A stretch of 64,000 nucleotides of DNA from the NCBI GenBank assembly GCA_905178155.1, contig CAJINV010000001.1, positions 6,171,860-6,235,859 of the forward strand, in the 5' to 3' direction. The notes beneath the pieces were generated by a model. That model was not told the origin of the DNA and did no database searches. It saw nothing but the letters and a program-made list of their open reading frames with translations. Position numbers and translations under genes: made by a program. Positions 35,428 through 47,236 of the stretch are shown piece after piece (the first letter of the stretch is position 1; each line of letters begins with the position of its first letter). The DNA is from Amoebophrya sp. A120. Lineage: Eukaryota > Sar > Dinophyceae > Syndiniales > Amoebophryaceae.

Positions 35428-36434
35428 CTTTGCACTAGTTGTGCATGTGGAGAGATTTTTATGCCCTCATGATCTCAGCAACTTGTTATGGACACGGTTC
35501 GTTTTTCATTCTGTCCACCTCGTTTTCATGAAACAGAGGGTGGAATAATGAGTCACGGCACGATGTCATTGTCAATGATTTTGTGATTTTTTCCACGATA
35601 AGGATATAGCAATTTTTATTTCAAAAAAGAAGCAGCAAATCTGCAGGTTGTCGTGCGACGGGCTATCCGTGACCAGTGCAGCCGAAAAAAAAGCAAGTAC
35701 TTAAAAGCTCGCGCTCTGGTTGTGTTTCTTTCTGAATAGGAAAAGAAAGCCGATCTGTGCTTCTCCAATATAATCGGACACTGAAGAACACACCAATTCG
35801 GTTCGACCTTAATATTTGTTGCATTTCATCTACAACGTGATGCTTGACAAAGGACGACACACGATTTACACAACGAGCACATCGGTTGAAAATGTTGACC
35901 TACGTCAAACTACATCGTCGGTCTCCCTTTCAGGAGCCTAGGCTCCACGACTGAATATCTCGGTTGTTACGCAGTTGTAGACAGAACAAGGAACATGACC
36001 TGACAACTTTCGGTATTCCTCCTTCGGCTTGTCCTTGTGCGCAATTAGTTTCTCTTCGTGCAAGAAAAAGTCCCGCATTCGTAATCCGAGTCACATACTA
36101 CACATTTTGACAGGCTCCTCATTCAACACACTCTTTTATCATTTTGACATACAATTACAAATAGTTTTTCAATGAATTTCAATTATACCAACATGATCGA
36201 CATGTTTTTCTTAGCTCCGCCGGACCAAATTGAGGCGGTTGGTATTGGCGTGGTTGCGATTGTGTGAGTAGCAACATAATTTAAATTTTTGAAAAATTGC
36301 TGTTTGCCATTTTCATTTTGGTCTTTATTCCAATTTCAATTTTATTTCCCCGTCCTGCGCAGCTCTACTACTACTAGACCTTTCTGAATCTTCCTGCTTG
36401 TTCCTCTTGAAACCACCACCACGCTACCAGCAGC
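35428..36434. other. Intergenic, no gene seen
   Basis: About 1 kb, AT-rich toward its 3' end (near 36110-36350), with no credible frame. Confidence 0.6.
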
Positions 36435-38959
36435 ATGGCGACGACGGGTCGGTTGAAGAAGCACATCCACTACGGGGACATTCCCGAGATGGAGTTTGAT
36501 GTGATCCAGGAGTACGAAAACGAGTACGACGAGCTTCTTCTGAAGCTCGGGTCCCGGATCTCCCGGCTCTGCATGGGCGGGGTCCACAGCTCCCACCGCC
36601 GCAAGGGGTTGATGGACAAGGTGAACAAGGTGATCGGCGAAATCGGGCACCTGCTCTCCAAGTGGCTCCGCCGCGACAAGTCGCACAACGGCCTCGTGCG
36701 GAGTATGGTGGCCGACAACTTTTACCGCCTAGCCCGGCTCTTCGCCGTGCTGGAGCAGCACTACTCGCTGGCGCGCCTGGCGGCGTCCCGGATCGCCCGC
36801 GACGTCTACATAAACGACCCCGTCGTGTTGGACTGCCGCATTTACGCACAGGAAGTCTTGAAGGCAGTGGAGTGGAAACACAAGGACGACTTGAATTTCA
36901 GGGATGCGGTCAAGGGCCAACTGAAAGTACTGTTTTACGCGTCTCGAGTTTCTAAAATTTAAATTTACCCTCGCGATTAAAAGTTTTTTGTACATTTCTC
37001 CGTTTTGCCTGTGATGTAAGTTGGTTCAAGAACAACTCCTGCCACTAGCAGATGTGCAAGTCGTAATTTCATCAACATCAACTACACTCGACTACAAACA
37101 AAATTCAGATTCTGAAGAAGGAGCAAGTTGATGGCCCGGGCTCCTACGTGGAGCCGGAGAAGGTGCTAAAGAGGACCACGATCAAGGAAATGTCGCTTTT
37201 TCGAACGCGCGAGGAGCGGAAGAAGTCGATTTACGTTTCGGAACGTGACAAGAAGACCAAAAGAAGCGGGGATCCCTCGTCTAACGGGGATTTTACGGGT
37301 GGTTCCGGGATCGAGACGGAGGGCGCCGCACTATTTCGGGATCAGCACAACGCGGAGAAGGAAAAGAGAAGAAGGGAGCGCGAGAGGCTGGAGGCGGCCG
37401 CGCGGGAGGCGCAGGAGGAGCTTGACCGGGAAAAGGCGGCGGCGGAAGCGCGATACGAGATGCAGCTGAAGGCAGAGCAGCAAGAGATGGACATTTTGAA
37501 CCGCGCTTCCCAGGCGCAAAAGGAGAGGTCGAGCAGGCCGTCGGCTGCAGCCGCGGCCGGTCGTAAAACCGCGGAGGACGCGCCGAAGGGGCGCAACTTC
37601 GAAGTCACGGGGGAGGGTTATTTTTTGACGGGCCCGTCGGAGCAGAAGAAACGGAAAACGGATATATCGCCCACGGCCCACAAAGGCTTTGACCCCGGGA
37701 GGCTGATCCAGGGCGCCGAGAAGCTCCAGGGTCGCGAGGGCCGGTTGCAGCAGTTACACAACGAGCACCTGTACGGGGCACAGATCCCGCTTTCACCCAT
37801 GGGGTTCCAGATGCAGCAGCAGGGCGGCAACCTGGGCCTGGTCCACCGGATGTCCCAGCTGCCGCCGCGGGTGTCCTGCCAGGCCATGGCGCGGTTGTCC
37901 CAGCGGGAAGCCGGCGCGCAGCGCGGTGCTGGTGCAGCCACGGGCGCTGTGGAATTTGAACCGACGGTGCGTCCCTCGGCGATGGGTGTCCGCCCTTCCC
38001 AGGCTCCGCGGCCGTCCGCGGTTGCCGCCATCCCGCCCATTACCATGATGGCCGAGAACGGCGCGATGGGGTGCACCACCAGTGACGGTGTGGGCATCGG
38101 AATCAGCGCCAAAGCGCAGGAAGTCGCAATCGTGGACGCCGACGGGGACACGGTCCACGACCCCGAGCAGCGGGTGGACTGCCTGCAACAGGCCCTGGAA
38201 GAGACCAATCAGCACGCCGCAGCCGTGGAGGAGCAAGCAGCCGCGGCTGCCGGCGCGCAGGGCGGACCTGCAAGTGCGAACGCCTCGGCCGCTGGAAATG
38301 TCGCCTCGGCCGCTGGCGATGCGTCAGGCACCTCGAGTGGTCCGGTACCCTCTCCGATAGACGGTGCGCTGGCCTCAGCCTCCGCGTCCGCGGGGGCTTA
38401 CAATACCAGTTCCGGCGGACGGGCAGCGTACAACAACAGTTCTGCGGGAAAGGCCGCCTACACGACCAATTCTCCCGCTCCTGGTTCCCCGAACGCCACG
38501 CCCGCGCCGACAGGCGGGGAGTGGACCAAGAACGGATACGATCCGGGTGCGGATTTCAAGAACGAGAAAACGGTGCAGAAACCCGTCGCCGGGAGGCTCG
38601 ACCCGTCGAGGAAACCCGGGGAGACGGGGGAGCTACTGACCCCACAGGACTGGAAAAACCAGAACAAGAAGAATCTCGGCGGTGGGGGTAACGTCGTCAG
38701 CGCCGGCGATGCCCCGGCAAACATCGCGGCTGGAGCGTTTTACAAGGACGCAAATGGCAAGTGGGTCCGAAAGCAGGCCCCGAAGCCGCAGAAAGCGGAC
38801 TTCCGGGCGTTCGTACCGGGTGCAGACAATGCGGAACCAGAGGAAAGCACTCCGGCCGCCGCCGAGGAAACGCCGGCAGCACCGGCAGAGGAAGCTGCTG
38901 CCCCACCGGCAGAAGAAGCTGCTGCTCCACCGGCAGAAGAAGCTGCAGAAGCGAGTTAG
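36435..38959 (+). CDS. Protein sharing an N-terminal domain with the tropomodulin-like gene
   Basis: Exons 36435-36926 and 37109-38959 (intron GTACTG...TTCAG, phase 0), 780 residues. Residues ~35-150 form a helical domain with the signature KWLRRDKSHNGL...NFYRLARLFAVLEQ; the same pattern (KWLQDKD...NFYRLVRLAALLEE) occurs at the start of the gene at 47,237. A Glu/Arg/Lys coiled coil follows (about residues 225-285). The rest is low complexity, with three AAY(N/T)(N/T)SS-like units near nt 38400-38470, a Trp-containing segment (EWTKNGYDPGADF), and an AEEAAAPP repeat at the extreme C-terminus. Not recognised from known families. A cytoskeletal role is suggested only by the shared domain and the neighbours. 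Confidence 0.72.
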
Positions 38960-40391
38960 GGGAAGGTCTGCTGGAACAGGCTCGGTTCGCAAGCGCAATT
39001 ATTGTACCTTTGTATACTAAAATTCCATGTCGAAAACGAATACCACTGCTGGCCTAGTTTACACCTTTTTTCATCATAATACATCGCATGTGGAGCTAGA
39101 TGCTGTGGTCCCTTCGGACGTCCGCAGGTTCTACTGCATTTTTTTGTGTAGTGTTTTTTACTTGTGTTGAGCTTCAGCTCTCTGTAACTGGAAGCTAATC
39201 GTATATTTGTTTTGAATTCTTTATCACTTACATCATGTTCTGGAGCGATACTCGCTCCTGCTATGCTTATTCAGAGTAGTGAAGGAAACGTTAGCGTTCA
39301 AGTTTGTGACTTTTTCGTGACTGCAGCAACATCTACGTCGTGGTGGTATCGTATTCATGTATTGTTTAAGTATTTCATTTCAACTACCTTCATCATGGGG
39401 CAGTGCAGATGGTAACTAGGGAAGCCACTGGTTGGTTTCAGCGTGTCGTAGAACTGGCCGAGGCGGCCGTGCTTTTACAACGATACATGTAGATACTGTA
39501 TGTGCTCTCTTGCTGGTAGTTGAATCTGTGGTTCTGCTGCAAGTTCAGGTTTATTCGCATCCTCTTTGGCGCTCTACCACAACCACTGAGCATTTTGAGC
39601 GAGAGCTGTCTTCCACCCTTGATATGGTTCCGCTTAATTTCATTTCTCATTGCCGCGAATTTCAATGGCCGTGGTCCGTGTCGGTCAACTATCGCCTCAC
39701 ACACTAGAATCTCCTCGGTCAGTGGTCTGCTCGACCCATCTTCACTGCGCTTCTGCTCGGTCGTAACCACAGTAATTTTCCATTCGCATTCGCGGTGGCA
39801 CAACTTATCGGTTTATTTCCATCTGTGTGACAACTACCACATCGACTGCCACATTGATTCGTAGTTTCCAACTACTGTTTTCCTTTCGGTCGTACAAACA
39901 TGATATCTGCTGCTCGTTCTTGTCGCGGCGCTTTCTGTCTTCGTGCATCAACTGCTGATTCAAACTGAATCCGTATCAAGCTCGTTCGAAATTACCTTGA
40001 AATAATGACTGAACTAAAAGTACGTGCAACAATGGTGCAAGCAGCACCACCGTCTTAAGAAATATCACCGGACGTCGTCCAGCCGGATACGATACGGTAG
40101 GACTAGATGAAGTTGTTGTCTGTGTGATTGTCCAGGACCTCCTCGCGCTAATATACACGAACACAAACACAATATCAATAAGCATGAATTTCGCAATGCT
40201 TTACTAACCGTAACCGTAACCACCCGCAGCCCCCCCCATAAGAAAATTGTATTGCTACTGATCTCTCATAAAGGAAACGTCATTGTTGCCCACTTTCTGA
40301 ACGTTGACCGAAAGGATGAAATACTTTTCCTTCTTCAACCTCGCAGCTGGGCGGTGAGCATATTCAACGGTGGAAAATAACATCCACAGAG
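38960..40391. other. Intergenic, no gene seen
   Basis: About 1.4 kb without a believable gene. Around 40203-40240 there are CCGTAA units followed by a C-run. The last 70 nt before 40392 are pyrimidine-rich and end with an AG, which may be leader or an acceptor. Confidence 0.55.
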
Positions 40392-43300
40392 ATGGACGAT
40401 TTCGACGCTGCTGTCAGCGACTTTTCAGAGGAAATTGTGGAGGACTTCGATTTCGAAAAAGAATTTTTTGAAGCAGCTGCCACGCAGCCGAGCAACAGCA
40501 AAACCACCAGCGACAAAAACTACAAGCCGTCGCACCACAGCGATAATCGGGTGACCGCTAGCGACGGGGGTCTGGAATTCGATGCACGCGGACGCCCCAC
40601 CTCTCCAGGGAACGAACTCGTCGATGAGAATCGGCCGCGTGGTCCATCAGCGGAGGATATCGCCCTGGCAACGCGATTTAGTGAGGAGATTGCGGAACAT
40701 CGCGGGCCCTCGCAGAAAGACATTGACTTGGCTTTGCAAATGGCGGAGCAAATTCGCTTGTCTGCGGCGGAGGCAGGAGGGGAATTCGAGAACGAGGATC
40801 TCGAGTACGACTATGATGCCACTTCCCCTGAACACATCTTGAGCAAGGTGGAGGACGCCCGGCAGAAGAAGCTGAGCCTCGCGAAGGCAAATTTGGAGCA
40901 CGCGAAGACGCGGGGCGCGAGCATGCGCAGCGGCTTCACCAGCAACACAAGCATGCGCAGTGGCATCACCAGCATGACTAACGACGGGATGAACATGCGG
41001 GAATTCCCGGCGTCGCAGTTGCAAGGACCACCAATGATCTCGGGAACCATCGCGGAGGAGGAGAGTGCGGCGTTGACGCGGTCGATTCGGGAAGTGATCG
41101 CAGAGGGCACGCTGGAGCGCAACAGCCGCGACAACGTCCTGGTTGAAGATGTCGCGGAAAACGCCGACGACCTGTCAACCCTGAATTCCCGCCGCTCCTC
41201 GGCTGGCCGGAAGAAGCTGAACGCGCGCAAGTCCTTCCACGACGACCACTTCCAGGAGCACGAGGCCGGCTGGCACGCTGTGGGTTCGGGCAGCGCCATC
41301 TTGCCGCCGTCCGCGAACGCGAGCGCCGGCGTGGTGGTGACGTTGCAGGGCCGCCAGTCGAACACGCTGAAGCCCGTCAGCGGCGACTTCGGCGATTTCG
41401 GAGACGACTTGGAGACGCCACCGGGCGAGAGTGACAGTGCACGGACTGGCGAGCAGTTCGCGGCTGCTCCCATCGCCGTTCGGGTCAGCCAGCAATTGAT
41501 GGCGGAACAAATGGTGGCGGCGCAAACTCTTGCGAATGAGAGAGCTGCTGCGATGAAGGCGGGAGGGGCGAAGACCAATGAGCAGCCACAGCAGGTGCTG
41601 ACGCCAAAGACCGCCACCATGGAGGCGGCCGCGACCGCTGCGCAGCCAGTGCCCGCGGACGTGCTGTCACGGCTGTACGCGGCGGAAAAGCGGGCGCAGC
41701 GCCTGGAGACCGACTTGGTAGTGGAGCGCGCGCGTCGGAGTACCTTGGAGCGAGAGCGCGACCAGGCCGATTTCGTCAAGCAGATGACCAGTCTGAAGAA
41801 GGACGTGGCGTCCTACCAGCAGGAAGTGCGTGCCTACCGGCGGGAGAACCGGTACGCCGAGAAGCTCGACGCCCGCGCCAACCGCGAACTTCGGATACCT
41901 GCCGGCAAACTTGTGGACGAGCTGGTAGCCGGCGCCACCACGGTACAGTACAACAACGCCGTGGCCGCGTACCGCCAGCGCCTCGGGCAAACCGCGGACG
42001 ACATGTTCGGGGGCGAGGATCTGCAGGCTGGATCCGACGGGAACTACATGTTGAGGCTGCAGCCGTCGGCCGGCGTTGCCGGGAGGTTGGACGCGCGCAA
42101 CCGCGTCCATATGCGCCCGTACCGCGCCGGCGCGCCCCTGGGGAAGAAGGGAAATCCGCGAGGAGCCGGGAAGTCCCCGGACTTCTACGGAGGCTTGTTT
42201 GACCCCATCAAATCGGAGCAAGAAATTCGGGACCAGTTGATGCTCGGACCGAAAGACGCACCTCCGCTCGAGATTCCAACGTAAGAGCTTAATACACTTG
42301 GCGCTCTACTTTCTCCTTCAACAGTGTCATTGATTATGGAATTTACTTTTTGATTTGTAATCAGTTGTGAAATGATTATGATAATGATGATCAGCACTTT
42401 TATTCCCACAAACTGCAAAATAACAGGGAGCCATACGTTGTTCCTCCAGAAGCTCGCGACCATGAACTCACTCGACCTCCGCAACACGCTCCTACGCTAG
42501 AAGAAATACAACTCAACCCGAACAACTACACTGTACCGACGTACCTGCAGAACTATGCGAAAGCAGCAGCACAGACATCATCTTCCGCTGCAACGCCGGC
42601 GAAGCCGCCTCCCGGTAAAATCTTCAAGGACAGTGCGCCCGCAGGGTATAAGATGAAAGCGAAAATGCCAATAAATCAAGGGGCGGCTGCTAATAGTGTC
42701 CCGGGCGATAGTAATCAGACGCAGTGGGCCGTAGTGAACGGCAAGTACCAAAAGTTGGGATCTGCGTTGCCAGTGCGTTCGCGTTCGGGTGACATGAACT
42801 TTCCGGTGCCGATGCCGCAGAGTCAAGGTGGTGCAGACGAGGACCAAATGTCCTCAATGATCGCCGCAGTTGATATTCCTCCCGCCGTTCCCGGGGGCGG
42901 GAGATCATCAAATATTAGAAACATGATTGACAACGAAGACACAACTGCTCCCGAAACTGCCGGTGGTGATGAGGACGTGGCCGTGACGCCCGCGATGATC
43001 GCGCTCGACAACGCAAGGCGAACCTTGTCGGAGCAAACTGGGCTACCCGAGTACGCCGTGGAAGCAGCTGCTGTAGAGGTTGCCGTCAGGGGTGGATCGC
43101 TGCTTGTCACAGACGATGCGCAACCTTCGACTCCCGAGAGCAGTAGCCCGCGCGTCGTGGATTTGGCATTCCTTTCGCAGAAGAAGGAAGTGCAAAAAGC
43201 CTACAGCGGGCGTCCCACAGGGTTCGAAGAACAACCTGGAAGCGGCGCAGCTGGTGGACGAGCACCGGCAGTGAGCAACAGGGCCGCCTTTCTCAGTCAG

Positions 43301-45982
43301 AAAAAAGAGGTCCAAAAGGCCTACACCGGCCGACCCAGCGCATTTGAGTACACTGGTGATGCTGCAGGCGGACCAGCAGGCCCGTTGTCGAGCGGTGGTC
43401 CTGTGTCATCCGCCCGACTCGCGTTTCTGGAGGATAAGAAGCCCGTGCAAAAAGCGTACGGTGGGCGACCAACGCACTACGAAACCACCGGTAAACCACC
43501 GGCAAAACTGGGCGGGTTTCAAGTACCACAAGAGAATAAAAAGCAAATCCAGAAGGCCTACAGCGGGCGCCCTACGGGAATGGAAGGCGCACAGCCACAG
43601 AGTTTCGGGCAGACACCTGGTCGCTTAGCCTTTCTTGAGGAAAAAAAACCGGTGCAAAGAGCTTACAGTGGACGCCCGACACCTGTCGACGCAACCGGTA
43701 CTAACATGGTAAGTCTACCAAAGGAACCGGACTACACGCCAAGTCCGCCGATCCAGTCTCGCGGTGAGCCAGCTGTGCCGGCGGTTATCGCCCTGGGAAG
43801 TCGCAAGCAAGCCTACGAGCAGCAGGCGCGGACCATGGCAAAGCGCCAGGACACCGTCGAAGCGGTGAACGAGCAAGCTCCGCCTGCGCCAGTCGCGCCA
43901 ATGTCTTTGAAAGAGCGAATGCGGCTGCTCGAGGAGAGCAAGAGCGGGAAGAAAGCACCAGCTCCGGAGCCCGTTGCGGAACCCACTGTCTCGCCCATGC
44001 AGAGCGCACGCGAACGATTTGAGCATCCGCGCAGCTACGAAGCTCCACCCGAGCCTCCGCACGCGCCCGAGGTCCGCAGCCTGCGCGACGCTTTCGAGCG
44101 TCCAGCCCCGCCGTCACCCAAGCAGGAGCCGAAAGAAGTGACGGCTGTGATGAGCATGAAAGCGATGTTCGATAAGCCAGAGCAGAAGCCCAAGCCGAAA
44201 CCAGCGGTGCTGAGCATGGCACAGCAATTCGAAAAGCCACAGCCCAAGGCAAAGCAGAAGGTTGAACCGCGGCACGAGTTTGTCACCGCGCAGAAGCACT
44301 ACGAGGTGAGCGAGCCAACGGCAGTGCAGAAAATGGCCATGGGCATGGAGGCACCAAAGGCGCAGCCGAAGCGCAAGACGCAAACGGCCGAGGCTATTGC
44401 CAGCAAGAAGAGCGTTTTCGAGGACAAGGCAGCGGCTGCGAGGAAGACGAGAAAAACCGCGGAGACCGAAGCGATCACCAGTATGAAAGAGATGTTCAAC
44501 AAGTCCCCGGCGACGTCTCCAGCGCAGAGCCCCCGGGAGGCGTTGAAAAACAAAGGGGCCAACAAGGGAGGTGCTTCCGCGAGTAGAACCCCGCCAGCCG
44601 GGTTCAACCTTTCTCCGGGGGGCAAAGGTACTGCAACTCCAACGGATGTTGCATACGAGTACGACCCATCAACAACTTCGCTGCCGTTCCCAAGAACGGA
44701 TAGTGTGATCTCTCCCATCTTAAGGTCGGTCCAGTCCGGGCTCTACAAGGACCAGGTTCCACAGCCACAGGAAGTAGAAGAGGCCCGCGAGCCGTCGCTC
44801 TTGGACGGCAACTTTATTGTCCCACCGCCGAACAATACAGCTGCTCCCGCTCCTGGAACGACTGGCCAAAATCGAAATGAATACACCGAGCGTGAAGTCC
44901 GAGAAACCGCTGCGGGCAATGTATCTTCCGACAACAAGTCAGATGAGTTTTTTGACACAGACGAGGAACGATTGAAGATCCTGAATCAAAGTCTTGAGGC
45001 GGCTGGAAACAACCGCAGTGTGGAGCGTAAGTCTACTGGTTTGAAGGTAAAGCGGGCATCATCTACGTCCGGGGCGCAACCTGCTGCTGCCCGGGGTCAG
45101 GACCCTGCTCCGGGCGCGATGCTGAGTGCCGTGCTGGATGAGTACCCACCAAATCCAAATGCTGCTGTTCCGCCCGCACAGCCCCCGCCGGACTCTACTC
45201 TGTTCTGGTTGGGCGTGGATCAGACAACGCCGGACGGGCGCCCGCCCCCGAACACGGTGCCGCAAATATTACCAAGTAATCCGCAAATGCAACCGGGGAG
45301 TCAAGGCTCGAAGGGAGCGCCAGTGTCCTCCAAGGGCCCACCGGTTCCGACTTCCACCTCTGGCAAATTCTCTATGAAAGGTGGATCTGCGAAGATTATA
45401 CCCAGTGTGAATATGATTTCGGTTTCTGGGAAAGGAAGCAGCAAGGGTCCGCCGGTGCCTCCTGTGGGTACGACAAGTATGAAAAGTAGCAAGGGTAAAG
45501 GAAAAAAATCTGGCTTCACTCCAGTCTCCACGCCTCCAGACAGCGACGCAGAACGTACTGCAGAAGTTGTCACAAACTCAATGCCATTCTCAAAGGGAGA
45601 GCGACCAAGAAGGAGCCGAGCCTCGCAAGGCGGTCCAACGGGCCCACCCAAGGTCGTGTCGGCATCCGGGGACGTACCAGCATGGGCTACTCCTGCGAAC
45701 ACGAGCAATATTCCGTTTGCGAAGGGGGAGCGCGTCCGAACCAGCGGCGCGAAAATCCGAAGTTCGCAGGCAACTAACGCTAGCGACGGCAAGCCATTTG
45801 CAGCTCCAGACTTTGTGTCCCAGCTCGGCAGCGTGCAACTGAAGTCGGCCAAGGTCGCAAATCCCGCAAGCAAGCCGAAACCAATGGACGTCGGGTCAGA
45901 ACTTGCAAACTCCATGCGAATGATCCGGGAGAAACGCGCGCCCGAGGTGGTGTTCGAAGCCCAAGGAACGAATCGAATATAA
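40392..45982 (+). CDS. Large repeat protein with two kinds of short internal repeat
   Basis: Two exons, 40392-42280 and 42427-45982 (intron GTAAGA...AACAG; phase 2 on both sides), 1814 residues. The N-terminal third is acidic then Ala/Glu-rich, with a coiled coil near nt 41660-41860. Residues ~870-1055 contain five copies of a ~22-residue motif with core KKxVQ(K/R)AYxGRPT (nt ~43160, 43290, 43425, 43530 and 43640). Residues ~1150-1330 contain about seven looser units of the form SMxxxFEKP (for example SLRDAFERP, SMKAMFDKP, SMAQQFEKP, SMKEMFNKS). The C-terminus has paired PFSKGER/PFAKGER motifs. Short spaced repeats like these resemble linear binding motifs that dock repeatedly to a filament. 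No known family is recognised. It lies between two genes that share a domain. Confidence 0.75.
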
Positions 45983-47236
45983 TAGCAGCTTGCTTTTTTT
46001 TTGAAACATCCACATTTTCATGACCACATCTCTACATTACGAACAAACTGTATATGACGAAGTATCAGGATGATGCTTCGCTTCAAAACTGCAGGCGCTT
46101 TAGTTTTTGACAGTTTCCGTATTTCTAGCACTAGCTACGGGAGCTTTTCACTCCACCAATTTTTGTACGCAACAGGCTGAGCAGAGCTTTTTATCTGAAG
46201 ATACTGATTTCCTCTGAATATCTCCAACTTCATCAATGCTCTTCTCGTATTGCTCCCGTCATTTGATGTTGGCATGATCGAGGGCAAAACCGTAGATGAT
46301 GTTGATGTAGCTCGCCGTAGGTCTATTATCGGTTTCAATTAAGTAAGTCAGTGTGTTAAAAACTCTGATACATGATTGGAACATGTTGATTCTGGTCTCA
46401 TGTCGTCCCAGAATCGTTCTGGGGCACTAGGCCACGAAAGATGTTCCTTGGTTTCCGATAAACATGAAACAGTGCGCCTGTGTGTCTGTAATTGATCTTG
46501 GCCAGTGACGACCAGGAATATCAACAGTACATGAGGATTTACATCAACGGTCATCGTCCCCGCAGAACATCGGTTTGCGCTCCTGAATGAATATCAGTAT
46601 AGAAAAGACAAGCCAGAAATTAAGGCTACGCTAGTACGCAACCTTATCTGAAGATTCGGTATTATTTTCCAGGTTGTAATCACCACCACCTGTATCTATT
46701 CAACTACCATCGGTAGATCATGTGATCAGTCTTTTTGTCGGTTGCCATCAAGCTAGTTGATTTCAGTGTACTTAGATGGCCTCGGTAAAATTGCGCTCGG
46801 TTGGATTGCGGTGATCCCTACACCATGAACTCTGTCCGAAGTGTAGAATAGCCATGCCAAGCTGTACTTGAACGAACACGGATTGCCGAAGACGTTGTTT
46901 GAAGTTGAACCACGTATCACCTAATGCTGCTGAAGCGGAATATATGTGGTCGGCATCATCTTCATACAGGACGGCGGATAGGAGAATAACATCGCATACC
47001 ACCGAAATTTTTTTTTGGTACTTCTAGCTCTGAGCATCACCATACCGAAGAGCAGCAAGGTAAGTACCTGCCCGAAGTTTACTTTTTTCATCGCTTTTAC
47101 ATGACTAGCTTCGTTCACAACTTTGACTTCCTTTAGATTTTCATACTCGTTCTAGAATAATTTTTGTGCTCTCTAATCCGCCCTCGTCTTTTTCATCGCC
47201 TTCGCTTCCCATCCCCGCCCGTCCGCACCAGCCAAG
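45983..47236. other. Intergenic, no gene seen
   Basis: About 1.25 kb, AT-leaning, with only short frames on both strands. The 60 nt before 47237 are pyrimidine-rich leader. Confidence 0.6.
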
